Assembly: GCF_000236905.1 (NCBI RefSeq)
Contig: NC_016528.1
Span: 196,001 to 260,000 of the forward strand
Length of the DNA stretch: 64,000 bases
Reading direction: 5' to 3'
Source of the DNA: Tetrapisispora phaffii CBS 4417
Lineage: Eukaryota > Ascomycota > Saccharomycetes > Saccharomycetales > Saccharomycetaceae
In this document: positions 1-11,700 of the stretch, piece after piece
How the letters are laid out: every line of letters begins with the position of its first letter
Position numbering within the stretch: position 1 is the first letter of the stretch
The notes under the pieces: generated by a model
Seen by the model: only the letters and a program-made list of their open reading frames with translations
Told to the model about the DNA's origin: nothing
The model's database searches: none
Position numbers and translations under genes: made by a program

Positions 1-229
1 GGTTCGATCGGGGGACTATCTGCTGTGTGTCCGGGTACGACCATGCGGGTTCATCGATAATTTTGAAATATGTTTATTACGTATCATATACATATATGTA
101 TATATATGTATATACATATAGGAAACGATTGGATGTGTTCATTCAATTGGTATTATTGTATTCGTTCTGTTTGGGTCGCTATCTGGCTATGCTCAACCGA
201 TCTTGTTGATTTGCTAGGCTCTTCTGAGA
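1..229. other. upstream region of the CHS6/BCH2-like gene
   Basis: This is AT-rich spacer at the left edge of the window. Positions about 84-121 are a run of alternating TATACATATATG-type sequence that is nearly self-complementary and could act as the TATA region of the following gene. Short ORFs here are only repeat-driven open frames with no recognisable protein character. Confidence 0.5.
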
Positions 230-2767
230 ATGCAGTATATATGGAAAAACGTATCGCATGGAGGCTCTAGAAGCAGGCATAATTCGAATGCATCGTCATC
301 CGCTATTGGTAACTCTGTGATCTCAGATGTGGCTGCCAATGCCTTGTCGGGGAATATTCAATTGTCGAATTCCGGCATTGATCATGCCGCTCTCCCGCAG
401 CCAGATACGCACAAGGCTCCACAGATCAGAATTCATAATGTGGCAGATTATAATTACGGTTATGTAAAATACAGTGCTAATAACACTCTCGATCTGCAGA
501 ACTTCCCAAGGATCTTGGAGAAAACGTTTGGTGAGAGCTTGGGTAATCGAAGCTCGGTTCTCAATGCGCTGGCTGTTGGCAAATGTCTCTCAATAGGGTT
601 GCCCGATTTGTTGCATTTTACGAAAATTGATAGGTTTTACAAGAATGAAGTGGGTGAATATTTGAACATCACTGGGATCGATTTCTCCAACGATGTTATG
701 CCTCTGTCGTTCCTGAATATTTTGGACTCGGTGAGTAACAGCGATGCTGGGGGGAAAGGCATGGAAACGGGAAACGACAAGGTTCGCTTGATGACTTTTT
801 GTTGTTGCAATATCTTTAGCGATATAGATATTAGAATTCGGTATGAGAGTCCCAAGAAGTACCAGGTCAGCGCAATTGACTTGCACAATCCAAGTTTGTT
901 CGTCGAATTAGACGATGATCTATGGGAAGAGACCTTTGTCTCGTGTTGCATAAGAAGTATAATTATAAATGAGGATAAATTATGGAAGTCCCCAGGGTTG
1001 GTGGAATTGCCCTTTCTGATTAGTGAATTCAAAAACGCAAAAAGATTAGTTAAATCCATGTGTGAAAGATTACCCTTGTACTACAAAGCCGGCTTTGACT
1101 CAACAAAGGCCAACGATCTTACAATACTGCATAATAACCTGACTAAAGCGTTATTGAAATACTTGTCGATAGTTTCGAACGATCTGAATGACTATACCAT
1201 AAAAATACTGGAGAGTTTGATGGTGAAGGATGTGCAGAATAATCTGATATATCAGCTTGTAATTATTAAGATATTGGATCAAAATGAAATGAATGACATC
1301 AAGTTGATTAATCTGTTGAACATTACAATTAAAGAACTACTCAATTCAGTAATGAAACAGAAAAATAAAAACGATAATTTGCATTTATTAAATTGTACAA
1401 CAGAAATACTTATTATACAGGCAAGGTTTCTAATGAGAAGAAATGATTTAGAGGATGCTCTTGAAGTAGCCAAAAAAGTTGCAGCACTGTCTTCAGATTC
1501 ATTTGAGTCGTGGTTCCTGTTAGCATCTATCTATGTGGCTCTGGAACAGTATGACAATGCATTGTACTCAATAAACTCAATTCCAAGTTTACCAAAATAC
1601 GACAAGCAACAATTGAATATCATATCTCAAAAGAGCGTCATTGATTCAAATTATAAAAGGCCGTATGGGAGAAAAATTGATAGAAATTTAGGTACTGTCA
1701 TACCGTCAGGCTGTGATTTGAACTCTGCTGAACTGGATAATCTATCGAAAATACATAGGAATTTAAAAGAAAATGAGCTGAAATGTTTTATTTATGGCAG
1801 AACGATAATGCCATTTAATGACTGCAAAACTCCCAAAAGCACGTACTTAGATCAATCATGCTCTGAAATTGGGCCACTATATGGTGTTCAATCCATCAAC
1901 CTAATTAACTTTGTTTCGCCGAATGAAGTGAAAACAATTACAAATACACAGTTGTTACAAAGAAATTCAATAGTGAACCAGTATTCATGGTTTGAAACAC
2001 AAGTGATGAACATATTATTGGATATAGTATGCAAGATTGGTTGGAATGACTTATTGAAATTGAGGTCAACTATTTTTATAATGGAAAAAGAGTACATATC
2101 GAATAAACAGTCGAATATAGGCATGATTCCAAAACACATGAGAGAGAAGCGACTATGTGAACGATGGCTCGATCAATTATTTCTGGATATCTACGAAGAT
2201 TTAACGATAGTGAATGAAAATGACATCTTCAAAAGTTCTGAAAACATAAATTCAGATGACCACAGCTCGGTTGGAAGTATCCATAACTCATTGGGTACCC
2301 GTAAAGAAATTAAATATAGTGGCTTAGAATGGGAACTATTAGGATTAACCATGCTGAGAACATGGAATTTCGAAGATGCAATTATATGTTTTCGAACAAG
2401 CATGTTGGCGCGTTTTGATATTATCAGCTGTGAAAAACTTTTAGAAATATATTTTGATGAAGATAACCATAACTTTAAAGATTTAATATATCTTAATAAT
2501 ATCAATCTCATTTTAATTTTATTATCGCAAAAAATATACTACGAAAGTAGGTTTTATAATTATCTTCAAATTTCAAATATCAAATTCATGCTGATTTTAT
2601 GCAGACGTTTCGGAAATGATTTAATCAAGAACAAAATCAACCTTTTAGAATCCGAGAGCAACATGGATAACCAAGACAACAAACGTCTAATGACAAGCAC
2701 CTTGAAATTAAAAGAGATTTTACAATATGCATCAGATATTTTGAAGGAAGAAGAGAAGGACGTATAA
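230..2767 (+). CDS. CHS6/BCH2: Chs5-Arf1-binding protein (ChAP), exomer cargo adaptor
   Basis: This 845-residue protein belongs to the ChAPs family (Chs6, Bch2, Bch1, Bud7), which forms the exomer coat with Chs5 and Arf1 at the trans-Golgi and exports cargo such as chitin synthase Chs3 to the plasma membrane. After a Ser/Asn-rich N-terminus, the core starts near residue 85 (RILEKTFGESLGNR). It contains the family block EYLNITGID and a TPR-like pair of helices around residues 395-455 (SFESWFLLASIYVALEQYDN). A conserved C-terminal block follows, including LEWELLGLTMLRTW. S. cerevisiae members are about 725-765 residues, so this one carries an extended N-terminus and an extra acidic loop. It precedes a SAP gene in the same orientation, as CHS6 precedes SAP185 in S. 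cerevisiae. CHS6 and BCH2 are duplication paralogues and I cannot separate them by sequence alone. Confidence 0.88.
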   Translation: MQYIWKNVSHGGSRSRHNSNASSSAIGNSVISDVAANALSGNIQLSNSGIDHAALPQPDTHKAPQIRIHNVADYNYGYVKYSANNTLDLQNFPRILEKTFGESLGNRSSVLNALAVGKCLSIGLPDLLHFTKIDRFYKNEVGEYLNITGIDFSNDVMPLSFLNILDSVSNSDAGGKGMETGNDKVRLMTFCCCNIFSDIDIRIRYESPKKYQVSAIDLHNPSLFVELDDDLWEETFVSCCIRSIIINEDKLWKSPGLVELPFLISEFKNAKRLVKSMCERLPLYYKAGFDSTKANDLTILHNNLTKALLKYLSIVSNDLNDYTIKILESLMVKDVQNNLIYQLVIIKILDQNEMNDIKLINLLNITIKELLNSVMKQKNKNDNLHLLNCTTEILIIQARFLMRRNDLEDALEVAKKVAALSSDSFESWFLLASIYVALEQYDNALYSINSIPSLPKYDKQQLNIISQKSVIDSNYKRPYGRKIDRNLGTVIPSGCDLNSAELDNLSKIHRNLKENELKCFIYGRTIMPFNDCKTPKSTYLDQSCSEIGPLYGVQSINLINFVSPNEVKTITNTQLLQRNSIVNQYSWFETQVMNILLDIVCKIGWNDLLKLRSTIFIMEKEYISNKQSNIGMIPKHMREKRLCERWLDQLFLDIYEDLTIVNENDIFKSSENINSDDHSSVGSIHNSLGTRKEIKYSGLEWELLGLTMLRTWNFEDAIICFRTSMLARFDIISCEKLLEIYFDEDNHNFKDLIYLNNINLILILLSQKIYYESRFYNYLQISNIKFMLILCRRFGNDLIKNKINLLESESNMDNQDNKRLMTSTLKLKEILQYASDILKEEEKDV

Positions 2768-3025
2768 GAACTAGCGCATAATTAAACTTCCCCAATCAGC
2801 AAAAGCATAGAAACATTATTGCATATCCATACGCAATGACAGTTAATTTTATAAACGTACGCATACATAGATATATATATGCATATTGATATAGATGCAT
2901 TTATTTATTTACTTCAATTGAACGATAGACTCATAACAAAATACAAAGTCACCAATTAACCAATTGCATGACTCAAGATTCAAACCATTATATATTCTCA
3001 AGAGATGAGCTCACTTTAGTCTCTT

Positions 3026-3064
3026 ATTGTCATTGTCAATGTGTTTGTCTTTGACACTGACAAT
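3026..3064. repeat. 14-bp inverted repeat with one mismatch
   Basis: The arms are 3026-3039 and 3051-3064. They are complementary at 13 of 14 positions (mismatch T3033/C3057) around an 11-base loop. The repeat lies 259 bases after the CHS6-like stop and 570 bases before the SAP start. Its function is unknown. Confidence 0.6.
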
Positions 3065-3573
3065 TTCAAAAAACCGAAACTTTGTTTTCACTTTTTTCAG
3101 GTTCGAAACCGAAAAACCAAAAAAAAAAAATGAAAATAAAAATTTTGTCAACGTTTGGATTTTAATGTTCACCATTTTGGAAAATTAAAATAGTTGAAGA
3201 TGTGTAATTGCAAAATGTGAAATGTAAATAAAAATTTGTTAAAGTTGATGAGGGCTTCCCTATAGGTGAAATTAATTTACCGTTAGGATATTTGTTATCG
3301 TCTTTATTTTGCATTTTTATAGCAGTGAGGTTTTTGTTAAACAGTCCAATTGGTCGTGCTATTTGAGAAACGAATATATTTTAAGATAAATTTTTGGGAA
3401 ACATAATACTCTGCATTTAGATTTTTACCTGGTTAGTGGAAGAGAATAAAGTTAAGGAGACCTCTTTCTTTTTAGAAAACGACATACAATAGCATTTTTA
3501 AAAGCCGGTTTGATATCATTTTGTTTGTGTCATTAATTACTATAATTTCGAGGCTACGTGCTTGCAAAGATTG

Positions 3574-3603
3574 AAAATAAAATAAAATAAAATAAAATAA
3601 AAT
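3574..3603 (+). repeat. AAAAT pentamer microsatellite (6 units)
   Basis: Six uninterrupted AAAAT units end 33 bases before the SAP-like start codon, so they probably lie in its 5' leader or core promoter. Length variation here could affect promoter spacing, but that is speculative. Confidence 0.9.
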
Positions 3604-3636
3604 AAACAAATAAACATATAACAAAAGTTAAAAGTG

Positions 3637-6600
3637 ATGTCAAGTTCATTTTGGAAATTTGGCCAGGATTTTGCTACAGAATCGCCAATATCTAAGATTT
3701 TGGATAGGGCTTTCATAAAGAGAGAAAACACGCAAGAAATTGAAAAAGACGATGAGCAAGGTACGAAAGAGGAAGAGTTTGAAGAGATAGATGGAGACCA
3801 GATACCTAAACAGCAGCCTGATGCGGCATCGTTGGACGCGGTAGGGACATTAGATGATTCTGATGCAAGTATTAAGGACGGTGATTACAACAAATTTGAT
3901 ACCCAAGACCAGTCCGTGGCGGAGACCCTACCAACTACAGAAGCAGAGTTTGTAAACTACAGGCCGGATTTGGATGCATTGGATGATTTACTCGATGACG
4001 ATGAACTATATACAGAATTGATGTGCTCGAATTTCAAGCTACTGATTTATTTGAAGTACCCAGAAGTCTTGGCTAAGTTGATAGATTATATTACAAACGA
4101 AGATTTATTAGATGAGAAAAGCGATCAACTATTAGTTGAAGATACCGTGATTACAAAGAATGATGATAAAAAAGAAGAACAAGAATCTGATAATATCCAT
4201 CTGAAACTACCAGAAGCCGATTCACACGAGCAGGTGGATGATGATGATGAAATAGACAATAGATCAGAAATATCACAAGAGACTAGTGTCACTATACCTC
4301 AAGAAGTTGAGGAACAAGTGGAATTAAGACGGGCAAGAATGGCTGCAGAAATATTATCTGCCGATGTCTGGCCAATTTCTTCTGCGATAATTGAAAATAC
4401 AGAACTTTTAGAAAAATTATGGTCAGTTTTAGATCATACTGCTCCACTTTCCATTATAGCTTCTACTTATTTCATGAAAATCTCTGAAAGGTTATTGGAC
4501 ATGGACATTTCAAGCATGTTAGAATTTATATTAAACCAAGAAAATTTAGTAGATAGATTTTTGACACATATTGATAACCCTCCATTGATAGATTTCTTAC
4601 TAAAGGTTATCTCCACAGATAAACCTGATTCTCCAACTGGTGTTATCGAAAGATTGAAAGAACAAAATTTTATTTCAGATTTGTTAGATAGATTAAATCC
4701 CGAATACAGTATATCAACACAATCAGCTGCTGGTGATTTTTTCAAAGCATTTGTTACCATTAGTGCAAATTCAAACAATGAAATAGCATCAGGAATAGGT
4801 CCAAATGAATTGACTAGAGAATTAGTATCGCCTGAGATGATTGAAAAATTAATAAAAATCATGTTAAAAGGTGGTACATCTTTAAATAACGGTGTTGGTA
4901 TAGTTATTGAACTGATTAGAAAAAATAATTCAGATTATGATTTTGTTCAAGTTATCTACACGACAATCCAAACTCATCCACCAAATGAGAGAGATCCTAT
5001 TTACTTAGGTTCATTAGTCACAATATTTGCAAAGTATATGGGCGAATTTGAGAAAATGTTAGTCAATTCTGAACTTCCACAACTAGAAACTCCATTTGGG
5101 TCAATAGAACCTTTAGGCTTTGAACGTTTCAAAATTTGTGAATTAATAGCTGAACTTCTACATTGTTCAAATATGGCATTGTTGAATGAACCAGATGGTG
5201 ACGTCATTGTAAATGAGCGTGATGCAGAAAGAAGAAGGGTTCTAAAAACGGATAGACTGTCCAGATCAACCAATGAGGCAGAAATTGGGGACATAGAAAC
5301 TGAATTAAATTCTTTGCATTTGTATTCAGGTGATGATCTAGATGAAACTAAAAGCAACGCAGTTGAGACGCAATCCACCCCGGAAGAGAAGGATAATTTT
5401 GATGAACAATCAGTAACTTCGGTGGAATTAACAGAAGAGGCACTGCGTGAAACCCCTTTGGTGGGTGATAGATTAAAGATTGCTTTATATGATACACATT
5501 TAGTCCAAACTATATTAAAGATGTTCTTTGACTTTTCCTGGAATAATTTCCTTCACAACGTTGTTTTTGATATAATTCAGCAAATATTCAATGGTCCTCT
5601 TAAAACAGGCTTTAATAAGTTTTTATTAATAGATTTATTAACTAAAACTAAGATAACAGATATGATAATGAAGGGGGACAAAAGATGTACTGATTATGAA
5701 AACGAGGCTGGACTAAGATTAGGTTACATGGGACATTTGATCTTAATTGCTGAGGAGGTTGCAAAATTCACTGCATATATTGAAGAAGTAAGATCTGAAT
5801 TTAGTGATGAAGAGTCATGGAATGCATTGCATGAGCCTCATTGGCAAGAATACACAGAAACTGTTTTAGCAGAAGCAAGAGAAAAGTACAACACTGTATT
5901 AGGCGACTTTGGAGAATACGATGATGAAAACATTGATGATCTGGTTGAAGATGGTGCTGAAGAAAATAAACAAAGAGATGATGAAATAACAATAACTGGT
6001 GATAATATTAATTTTAATAGCAATGAGGAGGAAGACTCACCTATTTCATTTAATGATAAAACTGGTGTTGAAGATGAAGATGATTACTATGCAGAATATA
6101 ATGACATTGATAACCCTAAATTCTATGAATATATTGATGCTAATGGTAATAAAACTAGATTAAACCTAGAGCCAGCTACCGAACTTGACAAAGACAAAGA
6201 TTCGGAGAAGATAGCAAATTCAGAAGAAAGTAATAAGTTTACAGACTACATGTCTAATCAACTTGTCGGTGGTTACGATGATGAAACGTTTAATAATGAT
6301 GTCAACGCTGATGAAAATGAATGGAGCAGTACTAAGTCATTTAGGTTCGTGCCAAAACATGAATCATCACATTCTGATGATAATGATGCATACCGTCACC
6401 AGTTCCGCCTTGACGGTGATGATGATGACTATATGGACCCAAATGATGACGGCCAGTCATACGCTAAACCAGACCACCCTCTATACAAAAGTAATGTGGC
6501 TCCGGATGTTTTGAATGATTTATTCCATAAGGAGCAGTTGGAGGACGTAGATAACAATGATGTTAACAGTGATACTAGTGATAATAGTGATGCTGAACTG

Positions 6601-6780
6601 GAAGAAACATCTGATGTATATAATGTTGATGATTCTGAGAATAAATTCGGTGAATATCAAGATGATGCTGGTGGATATTCACTATTCAGGTCTAAAAATT
6701 CAGATAGTTTATCGTGGGATGAGAACGAACAAGACAGATTGATGAACATGGTAAGCTATAATAAGAATAATTCAAAATAA
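3637..6780 (+). CDS. SAP185/SAP190: SAPS-domain protein, Sit4 phosphatase-associated
   Basis: This 1047-residue protein is related to Sap185/Sap190, regulatory partners of the PP2A-like phosphatase Sit4 that act in G1 progression and TORC1/nutrient signalling. The N-terminus SSFWKFGQDFATESPISKIL is the family signature. The SAPS helical region follows an acidic linker, beginning around DDLLDDDELYTELMCSNFKLL (near residue 115) and continuing to about residue 740. It is broken by acidic inserts near residues 155-225 and 545-600. The last roughly 280 residues are strongly Asp/Glu/Asn-rich and probably disordered. The length matches S. cerevisiae Sap185 (about 1058) and Sap190 (about 1033). The open frame reaches one codon further upstream (GTG at 3634), but the first ATG is at 3637. 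Neighbour order and orientation favour the SAP185 locus. Confidence 0.9.
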   Translation: MSSSFWKFGQDFATESPISKILDRAFIKRENTQEIEKDDEQGTKEEEFEEIDGDQIPKQQPDAASLDAVGTLDDSDASIKDGDYNKFDTQDQSVAETLPTTEAEFVNYRPDLDALDDLLDDDELYTELMCSNFKLLIYLKYPEVLAKLIDYITNEDLLDEKSDQLLVEDTVITKNDDKKEEQESDNIHLKLPEADSHEQVDDDDEIDNRSEISQETSVTIPQEVEEQVELRRARMAAEILSADVWPISSAIIENTELLEKLWSVLDHTAPLSIIASTYFMKISERLLDMDISSMLEFILNQENLVDRFLTHIDNPPLIDFLLKVISTDKPDSPTGVIERLKEQNFISDLLDRLNPEYSISTQSAAGDFFKAFVTISANSNNEIASGIGPNELTRELVSPEMIEKLIKIMLKGGTSLNNGVGIVIELIRKNNSDYDFVQVIYTTIQTHPPNERDPIYLGSLVTIFAKYMGEFEKMLVNSELPQLETPFGSIEPLGFERFKICELIAELLHCSNMALLNEPDGDVIVNERDAERRRVLKTDRLSRSTNEAEIGDIETELNSLHLYSGDDLDETKSNAVETQSTPEEKDNFDEQSVTSVELTEEALRETPLVGDRLKIALYDTHLVQTILKMFFDFSWNNFLHNVVFDIIQQIFNGPLKTGFNKFLLIDLLTKTKITDMIMKGDKRCTDYENEAGLRLGYMGHLILIAEEVAKFTAYIEEVRSEFSDEESWNALHEPHWQEYTETVLAEAREKYNTVLGDFGEYDDENIDDLVEDGAEENKQRDDEITITGDNINFNSNEEEDSPISFNDKTGVEDEDDYYAEYNDIDNPKFYEYIDANGNKTRLNLEPATELDKDKDSEKIANSEESNKFTDYMSNQLVGGYDDETFNNDVNADENEWSSTKSFRFVPKHESSHSDDNDAYRHQFRLDGDDDDYMDPNDDGQSYAKPDHPLYKSNVAPDVLNDLFHKEQLEDVDNNDVNSDTSDNSDAELEETSDVYNVDDSENKFGEYQDDAGGYSLFRSKNSDSLSWDENEQDRLMNMVSYNKNNSK

Positions 6781-6810
6781 TAATTACACTCGAAGAAAAT
6801 GAGTTGTGCC

Positions 6811-6826
6811 TAATAATAATAATAAT
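6811..6826. repeat. short TAA microsatellite
   Basis: About five TAA units lie just after the SAP-like stop codon, in the probable 3' UTR. Confidence 0.8.
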
Positions 6827-7065
6827 TTTCATTTAAGTTTGAAGGAATTTTGTCATTTTAAACTTTGAGGAATTGATAAATTGCTTTTCTCTTCAGTTGC
6901 ATTGCATATTCATTAGGTATTTTTACAATATATTTTAATTTCTGAATTGACGATGGAGTTGAACAGATCTAACCATACTATTGTGATCTGGATCACTTTT
7001 ATAAGAAACTTCAAGAAGTGAAATATGTAATGATATATCCTAATATGTAAAGTTTATTTTAGTTA

Positions 7066-7103
<38 letters not shown>

Positions 7104-7122
7104 TAATAATAATAATAGTAAT
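7066..7122. repeat. AAT/TAA trinucleotide microsatellite
   Basis: Twelve AAT units run from 7066 to 7101. One GA interruption then follows, with about five more units up to roughly 7122. This is the longest trinucleotide run in the window and lies in non-coding DNA. Confidence 0.9.
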
Positions 7123-7588
7123 ATGGTCCCGGTAAACTCGTAAACATAAATCTATTAAATATAAAATCTTGGGTCTTTTACATTTGGTTGTGATATCAAC
7201 GTTAAAGAACTAAAGTTAAAAGTATTTTTATTTGTTAATAGTCCATGTTTTGATAAATTTACTAAGGTTTGTTCACCCAAGATATTTGATGTTAAAAATT
7301 TTCAAGATTTTCTCTCAACCACACTTCACTTCCATAAGCTTTCCATTAGATATTAATTCTTAAGTTAATAACGGATCAATTTTTGAGATTTTTTAACTGA
7401 TAGCCTGTAAGATCTTAGAAAACAATGGGATTGTATAACTTAGAATCAACTTAATGCAAGACTTTAACCTGCAGGAAGTTTAATAGCAGTTGCCACCCTA
7501 TAGAATCATTGTTTTATAATACATTTGTTGACGTGATTACTGACATCTTGGAAATGACAGCAGGATCAGTTCGTTTGACATTTTATAT

Positions 7589-7594
7589 CACGTG
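7589..7594. promoter_or_regulatory. CACGTG E-box (Cbf1/Pho4-type)
   Basis: CACGTG preceded by AT reads ATCACGTG, a full RTCACGTG Cbf1-type site, 242 bases upstream of MRPL49. In yeasts Cbf1 binds upstream of many respiratory and mitochondrial genes. Binding here is inferred from the motif only. Confidence 0.4.
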
Positions 7595-7752
7595 CTCATT
7601 ATTTTAACAGTTTCAGTTTTCAATCTGAAGATGTCATATATAACAGTTAAGAGAATAGAATTAAATCGATTAATTAGTATTTGTAAATGATTAACATACT
7701 CTGTTTCACGATCTGATATCAGTATCTAATATTTATCTTGGAATTGGTTTAT

Positions 7753-7760
7753 TATAAAAA
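7753..7760 (+). promoter_or_regulatory. TATA box of MRPL49
   Basis: TATAAAAA fits the yeast TATAWAWR consensus and lies 76 bases upstream of the MRPL49 start codon, a normal yeast spacing. Confidence 0.5.
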
Positions 7761-7835
7761 CCATAGAACCCTTCTAGAATACGCTTTGTGCTTTTCTTTG
7801 AGATACAAACGATACTAGGCCAATTGAAATAATCG

Positions 7836-8318
7836 ATGTTTTCCAGAAATATTCAGAAGATTGTTCCACTCACTAGAACAAGTTTCACTCCAACTCTTTT
7901 AAAGGTAACTTCTCTAAGGAATTTTAGTTGTTCCTCTATATGGAACAGGGCGGTTCAACAGAATGATTTGGCTCCATTGAAGCTGGCTAATGAACTGTAT
8001 GCTGTTTTTAAAGTCCATGAACGTCCATACTTGGTTACCGAAGGTGACATTGTTACATTACCATTTAGAATGAAAGAAGCCGATGTTGGTGATACTTTGA
8101 TACTAAACGATGTCACTACCTTAGGATCCAGAAATTTTAAGTTGATTGATAAACCAATTGATCCCAAGTTCTACAGTCTAAAAGCAGTTGTAGTGGAGAA
8201 AACTAAACGTGCTTTCCAAGTAAGGGAGGTAACAAAAAGAAGAAATAGAAAGGTTCGCCATGCTACATCGAAAGCTGATTTAACGGTAATAAGAATATCT
8301 GAACTAGCTATTAAATAA
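7836..8318 (+). CDS. MRPL49: mitochondrial ribosomal protein bL21m (large subunit)
   Basis: This 160-residue protein of the mitochondrial large ribosomal subunit belongs to the bacterial L21 family. Residues 1 to about 40 are rich in Arg, Ser and Thr and lack acidic residues, as expected for a matrix-targeting presequence. The L21 fold follows: [19 protein letters not shown], the GDTLILNDV strand, and the basic C-terminal signature [20 protein letters not shown] that contacts rRNA in L21 proteins. The length is close to S. cerevisiae Mrpl49 (about 161). It lies directly upstream of BCK1 in the same orientation, as YJL096W does in S. cerevisiae. A TATA box and an E-box lie upstream. Confidence 0.93.
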   Translation: MFSRNIQKIVPLTRTSFTPTLLKVTSLRNFSCSSIWNRAVQQNDLAPLKLANELYAVFKVHERPYLVTEGDIVTLPFRMKEADVGDTLILNDVTTLGSRNFKLIDKPIDPKFYSLKAVVVEKTKRAFQVREVTKRRNRKVRHATSKADLTVIRISELAIK

Positions 8319-8752
8319 TACAAATAGTCTCATTAGAGTTTCAATTTCACAGATAAATATTCTAGGGCCAAGAAAAACACTCCTCTCAAAACTCTTTTAA
8401 TAATCAGATACATAATGAATTATTAAATAATCATGTATATAATCTCCAATTCATAATAACAATAGATGTTTTTTCGTTAAGAACCATGTCATTTTATATC
8501 TTCACTTATAATCTTTGAATAAGTGGGTCCTTTTCTAATTGCACACGGCTTTATCATAACTAAAATAATAACACTAAAAATAAGCTTTAATGTTATTTAT
8601 AAATAGATCAAGATGTATTTTTAGCTACATTGGAAGTTTTTAAATAACATGATGGATTAAAAACGTAGATCTTGGTCAACTGTAACATTGAATTAATCGA
8701 AATCCATTATTAGTTATACATTTTTTGAATGAACTAGTGATCATTGTTATGA
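8319..8752. other. spacer MRPL49 to BCK1
   Basis: This is AT-rich DNA with no ORF of note. It holds the MRPL49 3' end and the BCK1 promoter. I see no clear regulatory motif. Confidence 0.5.
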
Positions 8753-11700
8753 ATGCAATTCACTAAACGATTATCGAATGTATCACATTCTAGATCATCA
8801 TCAGCATCATCATTAGCACATAACGCTAGTGGTTCACCAACTTCAAATAGTTCGAAACAGTCACTGAACTTAAATAAGCATTCTTCCAAAAAAACTAAAG
8901 AGAAAATAGTATTATCTATCACTGAACAACCAATTTTGTCCCATTCACAATCGAGCTCGATGAGCTCTTCAAATGGAAATATAAATACTTACTTGAGCAA
9001 CGGAGGGACCATATATGAAGAATTAGATAACGAGGTTAATAATACTTTGAGAAAATCAATAAATTCAAATGTACTTAAGCCAACAACATCTGGTCAGTAT
9101 TTGCATATTTCTCCAATGGAGAGAGAAAATTCAAACTCATCAAATAATATTATACTTCCATGGGATACTACTGATCCGAACAAGTGGACTACTGAACGTA
9201 TAGTATTATGGTTAAAATTTTATGAATTTCCTGATCTTTGGATAAGATTTTTTGAAAAGCATCAAATAAATGGGAATAATTTTATTAGACTTTTAGCTAA
9301 AGAGAATTTTGCATTGTATGAAAAATATTTACCTGAATCGAAGGCTGGTTCATACAATAGATTTCAACATTTGCTAAAAGAAACAATGTCAAAAAATGTC
9401 ACATATAATTATGGAAGGAACAAGAACTCAGATAAAATGAAACCAACTAGATCATCTAGTGAAGCTAACAATATTCCGACCAAATTAGCAGACCCAACGA
9501 CAACACGATCAACTTCAGATTCTATTGTAAATACTACCAAGGTGCCGACTGGATCTTCGAAATTTAAAGAAGCTAACGTTTCTATTAATAAACATAAAAA
9601 GACAAAGAGTACAAGTTCAATATACCGAAGGAGTTTTATTTCTCTTCGAAGTGCTGCCAATTTTAGTCAACCACCAACAAAATCACATAATGATATCAAT
9701 TTGAAAATACCAATACAAGATGTCACTAATCAAAATCCTAAATTATTGAGTTCAAAATCAGCAACAACTCCCCCAATGTCACCGAATATATTTAGGAGAC
9801 ACCAAAAGAGTAATTCATCTGATTCGTCATTATTTAATTTTTTATTTGGTACGACAGCCGGTACTACACCCAATACATCCACTGCAAAATTACAACCTCA
9901 TTTTAAAGGGACTAATGAACCAACTGTATCCAATAAGAGTACTAAATCAGTGATAGCATCGAGCGACTCAAATAATGCTACACTAACTTCTCAAAAATTT
10001 GATAAAAATAGCCAATCAAAATCACAAGAGTATAATTCGATTATACATCCAACGAAGTCGGCTGATGCAACACTTACGCGACCATCAAAGATTACTTTAC
10101 CTCAAACAAATCTCTCTTTTGAAAATGTTACTGATACCACAGCAGATAGAATAGAGATAAACTTTAATGTAGAGAAGAAAGATGAAGATAAAACTGAAAA
10201 CGTAAAGGAGAGTAAGAGTTCAGATTTCAAAGATTCTTCAAAGAATAATGGAATTTTATTGATAGATGATAAATATAAACCTGTGCCAATTGAGTCTAAT
10301 ATCGGTTCTCCTTATATTTTAATTACCAAGGATAATAGTTTCTTTTATCCTATACCTTGGAATCCGGAGAAATCACTAGAAAAATTCAAAGAACATATTT
10401 TACATGTTTTGAGTTTAAAAGGCAAACCAGTTACGATCCATTTGACTGACTATGAAAATGATCCCGGTCATTCACTTCCGGATACACTTGTAACCAAATT
10501 ACTTGCAGAACTACCGAAGAATGATACATTGAAGTTCCTAATAAAAGATCGTTCGAAACCCCACTTACGTTCAAGAGCTGCTACAGTTTCTAGTGAACCA
10601 AACGTTTCACTTAGATCAGTGAAAAGCAGAGGATCTGTTCGTTCTATTAACAGCACTAACATTAACTCCATTGATCAATTTACCATCACTTCATCAGATA
10701 CAAATTCTTACGACGATCGTGTATCTTCAAGTGCAAAAAGATACCCTCAGACACCAAGTCATTATTACGACTATACTAATAGTGAAGAAACAAATTATTG
10801 GAATGTTAAAGATAATCATGATGACGCATCATCATTGAAATTAAAATCCAAACAATCTTTATCAAACTTGCATGCAGAAAAGAGTATCTCCTATTTTTCA
10901 ACTCCTGATAGTAGAACGTCTGACTTTGTAAGTAAAGAAGATTTAACTGAAACTGACAGCAGAAAGTTATCACAATCGGAACTGGCTCCAAAGAGAGATG
11001 CACCAAAAGCACCGGGAAGCATCTCACCTCAACAAAGATTATCATTATCTAAGAAATCCTCTCTAAAATTAAAAAGGGCTGCAACCAAACTTACATATTC
11101 TGGTAGTGTAAATAGTCCACCAAAATTGCAACATGGCTCACCAGAATATAAAGCACAACCAATAGAAGCTACTGTCTCATCCTACACACCTGCATCTACT
11201 CATGTGCTAGTACCACAGCCTTATAAAGGAGCATCTGACTTCAGCAGAAAATCAAAAGCTGATGATGAAATCCCAACTGCATCTATCCTAAAACAAATAA
11301 CGGCGAACAGAAAAAACTCGATGTCATCTGTTTTAACCAAAAGACCATCAATTGGTTCCCGTGCTAATTCTAAGAGAATAATATCATCCTCATCTGCAGC
11401 TGATGTATTTGAAGAGAATATAATTAATTTTTCTGATGCCCCCAACCTATCAGAATCTGATACTGATGATTCTTTAGATGAAATAATTTGGACGAAAAAG
11501 AAAGATCACGATGACAATAATGATGGGCGTTCAAATGATACCGATGACAATTCAGATTCATCAGATGATATAATCTGGTCAAATGCTAATAGTTCTAAAA
11601 ACTCTATCAACAAATACCATGATGCTACAAATATTTTAGAAGATGAAGGCGATATTCATGCTTCTAGGATTAAGGACGGTAATAATCATTTGGAACAGAA

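Larger units (their letters stand above)
2768..3636. other. spacer CHS6-like to SAP-like
   Basis: No gene is visible. The left part has TATATA-rich sequence (about 2872-2890) of the kind used as a yeast 3'-end efficiency element. The middle holds an imperfect hairpin (3026-3064), poly(A) tracts and repeated AACCGAAA-type words near 3072-3115. The right end is an AAAAT pentamer run just before the SAP start codon. Confidence 0.5.
6781..7835. other. spacer SAP-like to MRPL49
   Basis: No gene is visible in about 1.05 kb. In S. cerevisiae the essential PHS1 gene lies between SAP185 and MRPL49; I see no open remnant of it here. The spacer contains two TAA/AAT microsatellites, one CACGTG element and a TATA box close to MRPL49. 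Confidence 0.55.

Noticed and set aside
7587..7710. Possible point centromere starting with ATCACGTG
   Set aside because: The following DNA is only moderately AT-rich and no CDEIII-like CCGAA core occurs at the right spacing; a Cbf1/Pho4-type promoter site is more likely.
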